From contig NZ_NMQT01000140.1 of the NCBI RefSeq assembly GCF_002234405.1, positions 1-46,357 of the forward strand: DNA of 46,357 nt, in the 5' to 3' direction. Of the stretch, positions 7,977 through 16,056 are shown in pieces. The first letter of the stretch is position 1, and every line of letters begins with the position of its first letter. This stretch comes from Amycolatopsis thailandensis. Its GTDB lineage: Bacteria; Actinomycetota; Actinomycetes; Mycobacteriales; Pseudonocardiaceae. The position numbers and the translations under genes were made by a program. Under the pieces are notes generated by a model. That model worked only from the letters and a program-made list of their open reading frames with translations, was not told the DNA's origin and did not search any database.

Positions 7977-10900
7977 CAGTAACGCACCTCCTGGGAACGG
8001 CGGCGGATCACGGTGACCTCGTCGCGCTGGTTGCCGGTGGGGCCCAGGTAGTTGAAACCGAAGGAGAGCTGGGCGTAGCCGCCGATGAGATGGGTGGGTT
8101 TGAGCAGCAGCCGGGTCAGCGAGTTGTGTGTGCCGCCGCGTTTGCCGGTGGCCTCGCTTCGCGGCACGTTCACCGCGCGATCCTGGGCGTGGTAGAGGAA
8201 AACGGTGCCCGTGGGCATCCGGTGGGAGACGATCGCGCGGGCCACCACGACACCGTTGCGGTTCACCGCCTCGATCCAGTCGTTGTCTTTCGCGCCGATG
8301 GCTTCGGCGTCGGCCGGGCTCATCCAGATCCCCTGCCCGCCGCGGGACAGCGTGAGCATGTGCAGGTTGTCCTGGTAGGTCGAGTGGATCGACCATTTGC
8401 TGTGCGGGGTCAGGTAGCGCACGGTGACCTCCGCGGAGTCCCCCGGACCGCCGGAGAGGTGCTGCGAGCCCAACGGCGGCCGGTAGACCGGCAGCGCCTC
8501 GCCGAGTTCGTGCATCCAGTCGTGGTCGACGAAGAAATGCTGACGGCCGGTGAGGGTGTGCCACGGCTTGGCGTGTTCGACGTTGATCACGAACGCCGAG
8601 TAGCGGCGGCCGCCGCTCTCACTGCCGGACCACTCCGGGCTGGTGATCACCGGCGCCGGACGTGACCGGGTGTCGGCGAAGGTGATCTTCTTGCCTTCGT
8701 GTTCGGCGGAAAGATGCGCCAGCTCCGTGCCGACGCGCTTCTCGAGTTCGCGGAAACCCTGGGTGGCCAGCCGTCCGTTCGTGGTGCCGGACAGCGCGAG
8801 CACGGCGTCCGCGGCCTTGATGTCGGTGTCGATCAGCGCCTGGCCCTGGGCGGCCCCTGTCGTCGCGACGCCGTTCTTCGCGCGCAGCCAGTTCACTTCC
8901 TCGCCGACGTCGTAGGTCAGGCCCTTGCTGGTGGCGCCCAGCTTTTCCAGCAGCGGGCCGAGGGTGGCCAGTTTCGCCGCCACCGCGGGATAGTCGCGTT
9001 CGACGACGGTCAGCTTCGGCATGGTGACACCCGAGATCGGCTCGACGTCGCCGTCACGCCAGTCACGGACGACCCCGCCCGGCTGTGCCGTCTCGCCGGG
9101 CGTGTCATGCGTCATCGGCGTGGCGACGAGGTCCTTGCGCACCCCGAGATGCCGTTCGGCGAGTTCGCTGAACCGTTTCGCGATCGTGTGGAACGTCTCG
9201 AAATCGGTCCGGGTCTGCCACGGCGGATCGACGGCGGCGTTGAACGAATGCACGAAGGGATGCATGTCCGTCGACGACAGATCGTGCTTCTCGTACCAGG
9301 TGGCGGCGGGCAGCACGAGATCCGCGAACAAGGTGGTGCTGGTCATGCGGTAATCGATTGCCAGCATGAGATCCAATTTGCCGACGGGGGCGGTGTCGTG
9401 CCATTTCACGGTTTTCGGCCGCGCGTCCGGCGGCGCTTCCTCACCGCGCAGGTTCGCGTCGGTGCCGAGAAGGTGGCGCAGGAAGTACTCGTGCCCCTTC
9501 GCCGAAGAGCCGAGCAGGTTGGACCGCCACACGGTGAGCACCCGCGGCCAGTTTCCGGGCGCGTCCGGATCGTCGGCGGCGAACCCCAGCTTGCCTTCGC
9601 GGAGCTGCTCGGTGGCGTGGCGGACGGGGTCGAGCCCGGCTTCGTCGGCCTCGTCGACCAGGTCGAGCGGATTGCGATCGAAGGTGGGGAACGAAGGCAT
9701 CCAGCCCAGCCTCGCCGACTGCGCGAGCGTGTCCGCGGCGCTGGTCCCGGCGAGTTTGCCCGCCGCCAGCGGGGAGGCCAGTTCGTCGTTGCGCAGCGCG
9801 TCGTAGCGCCATTGGCCGGTGTGCAGGTACCAGTAGGCGGTCCCGATCATCTGCCGCGCCGGGCGCATCCAGTCCATCGCGCCGGCCAGGGTCTGGTGCC
9901 CGGTCAGCGGCCGCACCTTCTCCTGTCCGACGTAGTGCGCCCAGCCGCCGCCGTTGCGGCCCTGGCAGCCGGTCATCGTCAGCAGCGCCAGGAAGGACCG
10001 GTAGATGGTGTCGGAGTGGAACCAGTGGTTGGTGCCCGCGCCCATCAGGATCATGCAGCGGCCGCGGGAGGCCTCGGCGGTCTCGGCGAACTCCCTGGCG
10101 ATCCGGCCGACCCGCTCGGCCGGGACCGAGGTGATCTCCTCCTGCCACGCCGGGGTGCACGGCTCCGCCGGATCGTCGTAGCCGGACGGCCACCGGCCGG
10201 GCAGTTCGCCGCGCCGTACGCCGTACTGCGCCATCAGCAGGTCGAACACGGTGGTGACCAGCTGCCCGCCCTGCCGGACGGCGGGTACCCCGCGCCGCAG
10301 GACACCGTCCGCGTCGAAGCGAGGCAAGAGCACCTCGACGCCTTCGTGACCGGGGTCGGCGAGCAGGCTCAGCCGCGGGACGACGTCGCCGAGGTCGAGG
10401 TTCCAGCGGCCCTGGTCGTGCTCGTTCCAGCGGAAGCCGACCGAACCGTTGGGCACGACCGGTTCCCCGGTGCGGTCGTCGACCAGGACGGTCTTCCACT
10501 GGGTCTCGGCTCCCTCGTCGCCGAGGTCGGCGGCGGTGAGGAACTTCGACGGGACGTACGCGCCGTCCCGTTCGGTGAGCGTGACCAGGAAGGGAAGGTC
10601 GGTGAAGCGGCGGACGTAGTCGGTGAAGTACGGCACCTGCCGTTCGGCGAAGAACTCGGTGAGGATGACGTGTCCCATGGCCATCGCCAGCGCGGCGTCC
10701 GTGCCGGGATGCGGGGCCAGCCACTCGTCGGCGAACTTGGTGTTGTCGGCGTAGTCGGGGGAGACCACGACGACCTTCTGACCGCGGTACCGGGCTTCGG
10801 CCATCCAGTGCGCGTCCGGCGTCCTGGTCACGGGGACGTTCGAACCCCACATCATCAGATACGCGGCGTCCCACCAGTCCGCGGATTCCGGGACGTCGGT

Positions 10901-11665
10901 CTGGTCGCCGAACACCTGCGGCGAGGCCACCGGCAGATCGGCGTACCAATCGTAGAAGGAGAGCATCGGGGCGCCGATCAGCGCCATGAACCGGGACCCG
11001 ATCGCGTGCGAGACCATGGACATCGCCGGAATCGGGGAAAACCCGGCGACCCTGTCCGGGCCGTATCGGGAAATGGCGTGCACATGCGCGGCGGCGGCGA
11101 TTTCCGAAGCCTCGTCCCAGCTGACCCGGACCAATCCACCCTTTCCGCGGGCGCGCTGATAGGCCATTCTCTTCATCGGGTCGTCCATCACCGAAGCCCA
11201 GGCGAAGACCGGATCACCGTACTTTCCGAGGGCCTCCCGGTACATTTCGACCAGTACGCCGCGCGCGTACGGAAAACGTACCCGGGTCGGAGAATAGGAA
11301 TACCATGAAAAAGAGGCGCCACGCGGACATCCTCGCGGTTCGTACTCCGGCTTGTCGGGGCCGACGGAGGGATAGTCCGGGTCTTGGCTCTCCCAGGTGA
11401 TGATCCCGTCGGAGACGTACACGTTCCAGCGGCACGAACCCGTGCAGTTCACGCCGTGGGTCGACGGGACGACCTTGTCGTGGCTCCAGCGGTCCCGGTA
11501 GAAAGCGTCGCCCTCCCGGCCGCCGGCGAGATGGACCGAGTGCAGATCCGCCGAACTCTCCGCGCGGGTCAAATAGCGGCCGAGGCGAAGTAGAGCAGTG
11601 GTCGCCGCGCCTTCGTCGTGGTGGTTTTCGATGCCGTTTCCGTTGGCTTTTCGTGGCGAGCGCAC
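7976..11665 (-). CDS. narG: Respiratory nitrate reductase alpha subunit (Mo-bisMGD catalytic)
   Basis: This 1229-aa catalytic subunit reduces nitrate to nitrite on the cytoplasmic side of the membrane. The FS0 [4Fe-4S] ligands are His70, Cys74, Cys78 (motif THGVNCTGSC) and Cys113 (RGCPRG). The Mo ligand aspartate is Asp243 in YDWYADLP. The N-terminus lacks a usable Tat signal, as expected for NarG. The GTG start at 11665 is supported by a GGGAGG ribosome-binding site eight bases upstream. It is the first gene of narGHJI-HPP. Related assembly genes (moa, mog) and narK are not in the window. Confidence 0.97.
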   Translation of the reverse strand: MRSPRKANGNGIENHHDEGAATTALLRLGRYLTRAESSADLHSVHLAGGREGDAFYRDRWSHDKVVPSTHGVNCTGSCRWNVYVSDGIITWESQDPDYPSVGPDKPEYEPRGCPRGASFSWYSYSPTRVRFPYARGVLVEMYREALGKYGDPVFAWASVMDDPMKRMAYQRARGKGGLVRVSWDEASEIAAAAHVHAISRYGPDRVAGFSPIPAMSMVSHAIGSRFMALIGAPMLSFYDWYADLPVASPQVFGDQTDVPESADWWDAAYLMMWGSNVPVTRTPDAHWMAEARYRGQKVVVVSPDYADNTKFADEWLAPHPGTDAALAMAMGHVILTEFFAERQVPYFTDYVRRFTDLPFLVTLTERDGAYVPSKFLTAADLGDEGAETQWKTVLVDDRTGEPVVPNGSVGFRWNEHDQGRWNLDLGDVVPRLSLLADPGHEGVEVLLPRFDADGVLRRGVPAVRQGGQLVTTVFDLLMAQYGVRRGELPGRWPSGYDDPAEPCTPAWQEEITSVPAERVGRIAREFAETAEASRGRCMILMGAGTNHWFHSDTIYRSFLALLTMTGCQGRNGGGWAHYVGQEKVRPLTGHQTLAGAMDWMRPARQMIGTAYWYLHTGQWRYDALRNDELASPLAAGKLAGTSAADTLAQSARLGWMPSFPTFDRNPLDLVDEADEAGLDPVRHATEQLREGKLGFAADDPDAPGNWPRVLTVWRSNLLGSSAKGHEYFLRHLLGTDANLRGEEAPPDARPKTVKWHDTAPVGKLDLMLAIDYRMTSTTLFADLVLPAATWYEKHDLSSTDMHPFVHSFNAAVDPPWQTRTDFETFHTIAKRFSELAERHLGVRKDLVATPMTHDTPGETAQPGGVVRDWRDGDVEPISGVTMPKLTVVERDYPAVAAKLATLGPLLEKLGATSKGLTYDVGEEVNWLRAKNGVATTGAAQGQALIDTDIKAADAVLALSGTTNGRLATQGFRELEKRVGTELAHLSAEHEGKKITFADTRSRPAPVITSPEWSGSESGGRRYSAFVINVEHAKPWHTLTGRQHFFVDHDWMHELGEALPVYRPPLGSQHLSGGPGDSAEVTVRYLTPHSKWSIHSTYQDNLHMLTLSRGGQGIWMSPADAEAIGAKDNDWIEAVNRNGVVVARAIVSHRMPTGTVFLYHAQDRAVNVPRSEATGKRGGTHNSLTRLLLKPTHLIGGYAQLSFGFNYLGPTGNQRDEVTVIRRRSQEVRY

Positions 11666-11785
11666 GCTCGCGACCTCCCGACTGAAGTCGTGAATGAGGC
11701 AGACAGTGCGAACTGGACGTGCCGAGTCTGTCCTGGAACGTTCGCAATGCTAGCGGCACCGCGTGCCACCTGTCTTTGTCCGAAG

Positions 11786-11808
11786 GTGATCATGAGTGTC
11801 GATCACTC
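11786..11808. promoter_or_regulatory. Nested palindromes upstream of narG (possible regulator site)
   Basis: GTGATC-N9-GATCAC (11786-11806) overlaps GAGTG-N5-CACTC (11794-11808), about 120-140 bp upstream of the narG start. The surrounding 11666-12039 interval has no convincing gene and includes an unusually A+T-rich stretch (about 11806-11905). A CRP/FNR-like or other dimeric regulator could bind here, but the spacing does not match TGTGA-N6-TCACA exactly. The site could equally serve the rightward gene at 12040. Confidence 0.35.
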
Positions 11809-12039
11809 GAAAAGACCAGCAAGTAAAGGCATTGGTAATGGCGAAGTAATTGTCATGAGAAAAGCGATTAATATATTCTGTCGGACGATCGAAATATGCG
11901 TGGATGCGAATCGGTCCGACCGGTGGTCTCGGTGGCACGCGGATTCGGGACCAGGTAAACCGGAAAACGCGGAACAAGTAACGCCGTACGCTGAACAGGG
12001 GCGAAAGTATGTATAACGGCCTACACGCGGAGGCGAAGG

Positions 12040-12246
12040 ATGACAGCCGAAATCGAGCGGGCGGCGCACGCCTACTGCCCCGCCTGCAACCCGGACCCCG
12101 GACTCGGTGACCCGGTCACCGCGCTCTGCGGGGCCACCCATCCCTTCTGGGGCCGTCGTGAGCGGCCGGTGAACAACTGCCCAGGGTGCGAAGCCGTCGT
12201 CGCGAAAACGGCCTACCCCTGTGGCCATACGGGTGGCGAGCGGTGA
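12040..12246 (+). CDS. Small Cys-rich putative zinc-binding protein
   Basis: This 68-aa protein has cysteines at 13, 16, 30, 47, 50 and 61 and His63, arranged as C-x2-C, a lone C, C-x2-C and C-G-H. This suits one or two structural zinc sites. GGAGG lies six bases before the ATG, and a TATAAC hexamer at 12012-12017 could be its -10. I do not recognise a named family. It has no signal peptide or membrane segment. It is divergent from narG and upstream of the stress-type genes at 12331 and 12820. The function is unknown; metal-dependent regulation or a redox role would be guesses. Confidence 0.72.
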   Translation: MTAEIERAAHAYCPACNPDPGLGDPVTALCGATHPFWGRRERPVNNCPGCEAVVAKTAYPCGHTGGER

Positions 12247-12256
12247 CAGGTTGCTC

Positions 12257-12282
12257 GTTAAAGTTCGTGGCATTCGGGGTAC
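12257..12282 (+). promoter_or_regulatory. Putative stress-sigma (SigB/SigF-type) promoter
   Basis: GTTA at 12257-12260, a 16-bp spacer, then GGGTAC at 12277-12282. This is close to the actinobacterial SigF/SigB consensus GTTT-N15-17-GGGTAT/C. It lies about 50 bp before the RsbW-like gene, which fits autoregulation of a stress-response locus. Confidence 0.5.
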
Positions 12283-12330
12283 TAGCTTCACGCGAGCCCG
12301 TGACGGGCCGTCGAACACCTGGAGGTCCCC

Positions 12331-12786
12331 GTGCCCACCGAGCAGGCCGCGCCCGCCGGTCGAAAGGTCGAAGTCCTGGCCCTCGACGTGGGCTGTGACC
12401 TGGGCGAACTGGCCCGGGTCCGTGCCTGGGCGCGTGCGGAACTGGACGACGTCGCCGAGGCGGGCCTCACGGACATCATCCTGGTGCTGGACGAACTGGT
12501 GTCCAACGCCCTCCGGCACGGGGAACGGCCCCGGCAGGTACGCCTGCTGCGGCGGCCTGGCCGTCTGCGCATCGAGGTCGACGACGCCGGCAAGACACCC
12601 GCCACCCCGCGTCCGCCCTCGGCGACCGGTGGCCGGGGCCTCGCCCTCATCGGCGCCTGCGCCACGGCGTGGGGCCAGGAGCACCGCGACGGCGGCAAGA
12701 CCGTGTGGGCGGAACTCGATCTGGCCGAGTCAAACGTGTCGGGTGACACAACGGATCCGCCGTTTCCGGGCCGCCGGACCGGGTAA
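12331..12786 (+). CDS. RsbW-like ATP-binding protein (HATPase_c, anti-sigma kinase type)
   Basis: This 151-aa protein is a single GHKL ATPase domain of the RsbW/SpoIIAB kind. The N box is ELVSNALRHG (about 55-64), the G1 box is VDDAGKTP (83-90) and the G2 box is GGRGLALIG (100-108). Such proteins bind a sigma factor or phosphorylate a STAS partner. It has a paralogue at 15646-16056. The GTG start at 12331 has GGAGG five bases upstream. A stress-type promoter precedes it, and a second stress-type promoter lies across its 3' end. No sigma factor gene is adjacent, so its partner is unknown. Confidence 0.88.
   Translation: MPTEQAAPAGRKVEVLALDVGCDLGELARVRAWARAELDDVAEAGLTDIILVLDELVSNALRHGERPRQVRLLRRPGRLRIEVDDAGKTPATPRPPSATGGRGLALIGACATAWGQEHRDGGKTVWAELDLAESNVSGDTTDPPFPGRRTG
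12762..12786 (+). promoter_or_regulatory. Putative stress-sigma promoter for the CsbD gene
   Basis: GTTT at 12762-12765, a 15-bp spacer and GGGTAA at 12781-12786 match the SigF/SigB consensus closely. The element sits in the last codons of the upstream ATPase gene and ends 33 bp before the CsbD ATG. CsbD of Bacillus is a classic SigB-dependent protein, which makes this site more credible. Confidence 0.55.
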
Positions 12787-12819
12787 CCGGAGGGCAGCGG
12801 ACAAGGAATGGAGGCCCTG

Positions 12820-12996
12820 ATGAACGACAAAGCCGAGAACAAGCTCGACGAACTCAAGGGCAAGGCCAAGGAAGCCGTCGGGAACGCCACGGACAACGAG
12901 CAGTGGCAGGCCGAAGGCAAGGCCGAGCAGGGCAAGGCCAACGTCAAGCAGGCCGGCGAGAAGATCAAGGACGCCGTGAAGGGCGTTCGCGACTGA
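12820..12996 (+). CDS. CsbD-family general stress protein
   Basis: This 58-aa, highly charged Lys/Glu/Ala-rich helical protein has the CsbD signature: KLDELKGKAKEAVGNAT near the N-terminus and NVKQAGEKIKDAVKG near the C-terminus. Family members accumulate under general stress, and their molecular role is unknown. I used the ATG at 12820 because a GGAGG sits seven bases before it; the in-frame ATG at 12808 would put that ribosome-binding site inside the gene. A strong hairpin follows the stop codon. Confidence 0.93.
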   Translation: MNDKAENKLDELKGKAKEAVGNATDNEQWQAEGKAEQGKANVKQAGEKIKDAVKGVRD

Positions 12997-13009
12997 CGTC
13001 GTGAATCAC

Positions 13010-13041
13010 AAAGGGGTCCGCCTTCAGGGCGGGCCCCTTTT
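13010..13041. terminator. Bidirectional intrinsic terminator
   Basis: A 13-bp stem (AAAGGGG-t-CCGCC paired with GGCGGGCCCCTTT, one G-U pair) with a 5-base loop is followed by a T-run on the plus strand. The minus strand has the matching A/T context. It lies between the convergent CsbD gene and the B12-sensor gene, whose stop codon begins at 13044. Confidence 0.9.
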
Positions 13042-14073
13042 TCACGGGGTGAGAGTGTCGCTCAACCGCGTGTGCGCGGCGTCGAGTATCGCCTGCGAAC
13101 GCGGGAAGTCGCGCAGCTGCCCGCGCAGGAGTTCCAGCGCGGGCAACAGGGAACCGGGCGGTACGTGGCGGGCCGACAGGATGTCCGCGGTCCAGGCCAG
13201 GAAACCGGTGAACAGGTCTTCGTCGCCCACGTACAGCGAGACCGCCAGGTACTCGACGATGTGGGCGATGTCCTCCGCGGCGTGCTGGCGCTGGCGGAGG
13301 GTGTACTCGCGCATCGCCGGGACGCGGTCTTCCAAACCCTTCATGACGGACTTCACCAGCCTGCTCGAAGTCCGGGAAACCAGGGTGTACTCCTGATCGG
13401 CCAGATGGGGGAGGTCGTCGAGGGGCTGATGCCCGGCCCGGGGACGGGGCAGGGGAGCCGCCAGGAGATCCGCCGCCGCGCGTGCGTCCGGGGCCCAGGC
13501 GTCCGCCCCGAGCAGCCGCGCGTACCGGCCGTCCGGCCCGAACGCCGCTCCGCCCGCGATGACCGGGGTCGCGGCCGCCTGACAGGCCGTGATCGTGGCG
13601 TGCGCGGCGGGCAGGCGAGTGGCCAGCGAAGCCGAAAGCGCCACCACGTCGGGTCCGGTGCGGTGCAGATGCGCGACCAGATGCGGGGAGGGCACCTGGG
13701 CACCGAGGTAGTCGACACGGAAACCGCGGAACTTCAGCACTTCGGCCAGCAGCCGGGCGGGCATGGCGTGCCATTCGCCGTCGACGCACGCCACCGTGAC
13801 ACGGCCCCGGTGCGCGCGCGGCCGGGGCAGCGCGTAGCCGAAACCGGCGAGCACCCGGTCGTTGATCGCGGTCGCCGCGTGTTCCTGCGCCACGGTGAAC
13901 CGGTTCGCCGCCCATTCCTGGCCGACTTTGCGCTGCACGCCGCCGATCACGTCCAGCAGCACGCTCTCCGTGTCGATACCCGCGCCGAGCGCCGAGACCA
14001 CGGCATCTCCGGCGGCGTACTCGTCCCCGGCGGTCACCGCCTGCCACAGCCGTTCGAAGTACTCCGTGGTCAC
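13042..14073 (-). CDS. Cobalamin-binding CarH-like sensor without DNA-binding domain
   Basis: This 343-aa protein starts with a four-helix-bundle domain carrying the W-x9-EH signature (Trp54, Glu64-His65) known from AdoCbl photoreceptors such as CarH. A Rossmann-like B12-binding domain follows, with the candidate axial ligand His102 (GEWHAMPARLL), SASL (147-150) and the GG pair at 174-175 (VIAGGAAFG). The usual D-x-H-x2-G is altered to E-W-H-A-M-P. A third all-helical domain of about 120 residues (about 220-343) somewhat resembles RsbR-type N-terminal domains. No MerR helix-turn-helix is present. The GTG at 14073 overlaps the phosphatase stop, making it the last cistron of a partner-switching operon. 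Inferred role: it converts B12 or light status into control of the phosphatase or kinase. Confidence 0.88.
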   Translation of the reverse strand: MTTEYFERLWQAVTAGDEYAAGDAVVSALGAGIDTESVLLDVIGGVQRKVGQEWAANRFTVAQEHAATAINDRVLAGFGYALPRPRAHRGRVTVACVDGEWHAMPARLLAEVLKFRGFRVDYLGAQVPSPHLVAHLHRTGPDVVALSASLATRLPAAHATITACQAAATPVIAGGAAFGPDGRYARLLGADAWAPDARAAADLLAAPLPRPRAGHQPLDDLPHLADQEYTLVSRTSSRLVKSVMKGLEDRVPAMREYTLRQRQHAAEDIAHIVEYLAVSLYVGDEDLFTGFLAWTADILSARHVPPGSLLPALELLRGQLRDFPRSQAILDAAHTRLSDTLTP

Positions 14074-15653
14074 GGGGTCTCGGGCCTCCGTGGGGTCCGC
14101 GGTGCGCTGATCACCAGCACCGCCATGTCGTCGTGCGGCCGACGGCCGACCCAGTGCGCGGCCAGCATCTGGACGTGTTCGGCGACCGCGTCGGCCGCCA
14201 TGTCCGCGCATTCGGACAGCGCCGTATGCAGCCGTTCCTCGCCGAACATCTCGTCGCCGAGCGGGCCGCCCTTGGCCTCCACGATACCGTCCGTGTACAG
14301 CAGGCAGCTCTCTCCGGGCGCGAGGAAGATCTCCGCCGTCGTCGTCCGGATCTCGGGGAGCACGCCGATCAGATTGCCGCCGGTGTCCACCTCTTCGACG
14401 ACGCCGCCGGAGCGGACGACCAGCGGCGGCGGATGCCCGGCGCAGGTGACGCGCAGCCGTACCGCGTCGCCCTCGCGGCGGGCGGAGGCCAGCGCGAGCG
14501 TGACGAACCGGCCGTCCTCATGGCTCGTCAGCGACGTGTTCAGCAGGCTGAGCAGCCGATGGTGGTCCTCGGCCATCGGCAGCAGCGCGCGCAGCGTCGT
14601 CCGGATCTTCCCGGTCAAGACGGCGGCGTCGAGCCCCTTCCCGCAGACGTCGCCGAGCACCGCCAGCGACTCGTTCCCGGCGGTGTCGACGGCGGAATGG
14701 ACGTCGTAGAAGTCGCCGCCGATCAGGTCCTCGTCCTGCGCGGGCCGGTAACGCCCGGCGAACTCGACGCCGCCGAGCTGCTCCAGTCGCGGCGGGAGCA
14801 GCTCGCGCATGAGCGTCTCGGTCGTCGACGCCTGGTGGGCGAACATCCGCGCCGCCGAGATCGCGGCACCCGCACGGGCCGCGAACAGCCGCGCGAAGAT
14901 CTCTTCCTGCTCGGTGAAGGCCGCCTGGTCGCCGGTGCGCAAGAGGACCAGCGCCCCGGCGGGCACGCCGTGTCCCGGCAGCGGCGTGACGACGATCGAC
15001 GTCGCCGGGCCGAAACCGGCGGGCAGGATCCAGGACGGCGCGGCGCCCGGATCGAGCCAGCGTGAGGGCACCGGCGGGAAACCGCGCAGTGCCTCGTCCA
15101 GCCCCGGCAGGTCGGCGGGGTCGATGGTCAGCCTGGACAGCGACACGGCCTCGCCGCGGACACACGAAGCTGCCGGATGACCGCCCTGGACCGGCGGGGC
15201 CAGCACCACCGCCGCGGCGGCCAGATGTTCGGCCGCCAGCCGCGCGGCCACTTCGATGCAGCGTTCGACGTTGAGCGAACTCAGCAGCGCCGCCGAGGCA
15301 TCCGTGAGGAACGCGACGCGCTGCCGTTCCTGCCGCAGCAGGTCGTGCGCTGCTTCCGCTTCGGTCTCGTCGGCCAGCCACCAGGTGACGACGCCGTCGT
15401 GCGGTACCGGGGCCGCGGCCCAGGAGCGGTCGCCGGCGACGCCGCGGACGATCTCGCCCGCGCCCGCGTCCGCCAGCCAAGGGGGTGTCCCGTGTCGCAG
15501 CGGGAGGCCCGGCCGCGCCTCGGGGAACAAGGCGCGGGCGGCGCCGTTGAGGTCCCGCACGACTCCGTCACCGTCGACGAGCAGGGCGGGTGAGGGCGCG
15601 GTGTCCCAGCTCCGCCCGGTCGTCACCGGATCGGCGATCACCGGCTCAGCCAT
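14070..15653 (-). CDS. PAS-GAF-PP2C serine phosphatase (RsbU/SpoIIE type)
   Basis: This 527-aa protein has a PAS-like N-terminal domain (about 15-90), a GAF-like middle (about 110-275) and a C-terminal PP2C/SpoIIE phosphatase (about 300-520). Metal-binding aspartates are visible in GGDFYD, LGDVCGKG, LYTDGIVEA and HDDMAVLVI. Family knowledge: such enzymes dephosphorylate a STAS anti-anti-sigma factor so that it can bind the RsbW-like kinase and free a sigma factor. The ATG at 15653 overlaps the upstream kinase gene by eight bases, and the stop overlaps the B12-sensor start. The PAS and GAF ligands are unknown. Confidence 0.94.
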   Translation of the reverse strand: MAEPVIADPVTTGRSWDTAPSPALLVDGDGVVRDLNGAARALFPEARPGLPLRHGTPPWLADAGAGEIVRGVAGDRSWAAAPVPHDGVVTWWLADETEAEAAHDLLRQERQRVAFLTDASAALLSSLNVERCIEVAARLAAEHLAAAAVVLAPPVQGGHPAASCVRGEAVSLSRLTIDPADLPGLDEALRGFPPVPSRWLDPGAAPSWILPAGFGPATSIVVTPLPGHGVPAGALVLLRTGDQAAFTEQEEIFARLFAARAGAAISAARMFAHQASTTETLMRELLPPRLEQLGGVEFAGRYRPAQDEDLIGGDFYDVHSAVDTAGNESLAVLGDVCGKGLDAAVLTGKIRTTLRALLPMAEDHHRLLSLLNTSLTSHEDGRFVTLALASARREGDAVRLRVTCAGHPPPLVVRSGGVVEEVDTGGNLIGVLPEIRTTTAEIFLAPGESCLLYTDGIVEAKGGPLGDEMFGEERLHTALSECADMAADAVAEHVQMLAAHWVGRRPHDDMAVLVISAPRTPRRPETP

Positions 15654-16056
15654 CGGCGTCCGCGACTTCGAACTCCGCCCACACCGTCTTGCCGTCCGGG
15701 CGGGCTGTCTGGCCCCAAGCCGTCGTGGCCAGGGCGACGAGCATGAGTCCGTGGCCACCGGTGCCGGTCGGCGGACCGGGCCTGGCCGGTGTGCCGGATG
15801 CGCCGTCCTCGACCTCGACGCGCAGGTTGTCCCCGGTGCGCCGCAGCCGGACCAGGTACGGGGCCTGGCCGTGCCGGAGCGCGTTCGAGCTGAGTTCGTC
15901 CACGACCATCACGACGTCCGCGATCGTGTCGGCGGGCAACCCGTCCAGCGTGGTCCGCGTCCAGGCGCGCACCTCGGCGAGGCCGTGGAGGTCCTCCGCC
16001 ATGGAGAACTCGCTGACCTGGGTGTCCTGGCGGACCGTGGCGTCGGACGAGGTCAT
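15646..16056 (-). CDS. RsbW-like anti-sigma factor serine kinase
   Basis: This 136-aa GHKL ATPase has its N box at 54-63 (ELSSNALRHG), G1 EDGASGTP at about 83-90 and G2 GGHGLMLV at 100-107. It is closely related in layout to the 151-aa protein at 12331. Its ATG at 16056 overlaps the stop of the STAS gene (ATGA). It probably phosphorylates the STAS protein and binds a sigma factor encoded elsewhere. Confidence 0.92.
   Translation of the reverse strand: MTSSDATVRQDTQVSEFSMAEDLHGLAEVRAWTRTTLDGLPADTIADVVMVVDELSSNALRHGQAPYLVRLRRTGDNLRVEVEDGASGTPARPGPPTGTGGHGLMLVALATTAWGQTARPDGKTVWAEFEVADADG

Noticed and set aside
8699..11308. 869-codon open frame on the plus strand opposite narG
   Set aside because: It is the antisense shadow of a certain narG; high GC third positions leave long open frames on the opposite strand. 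Its translation is Arg/Gly/Val-rich with no domain, and no ribosome-binding site was seen.
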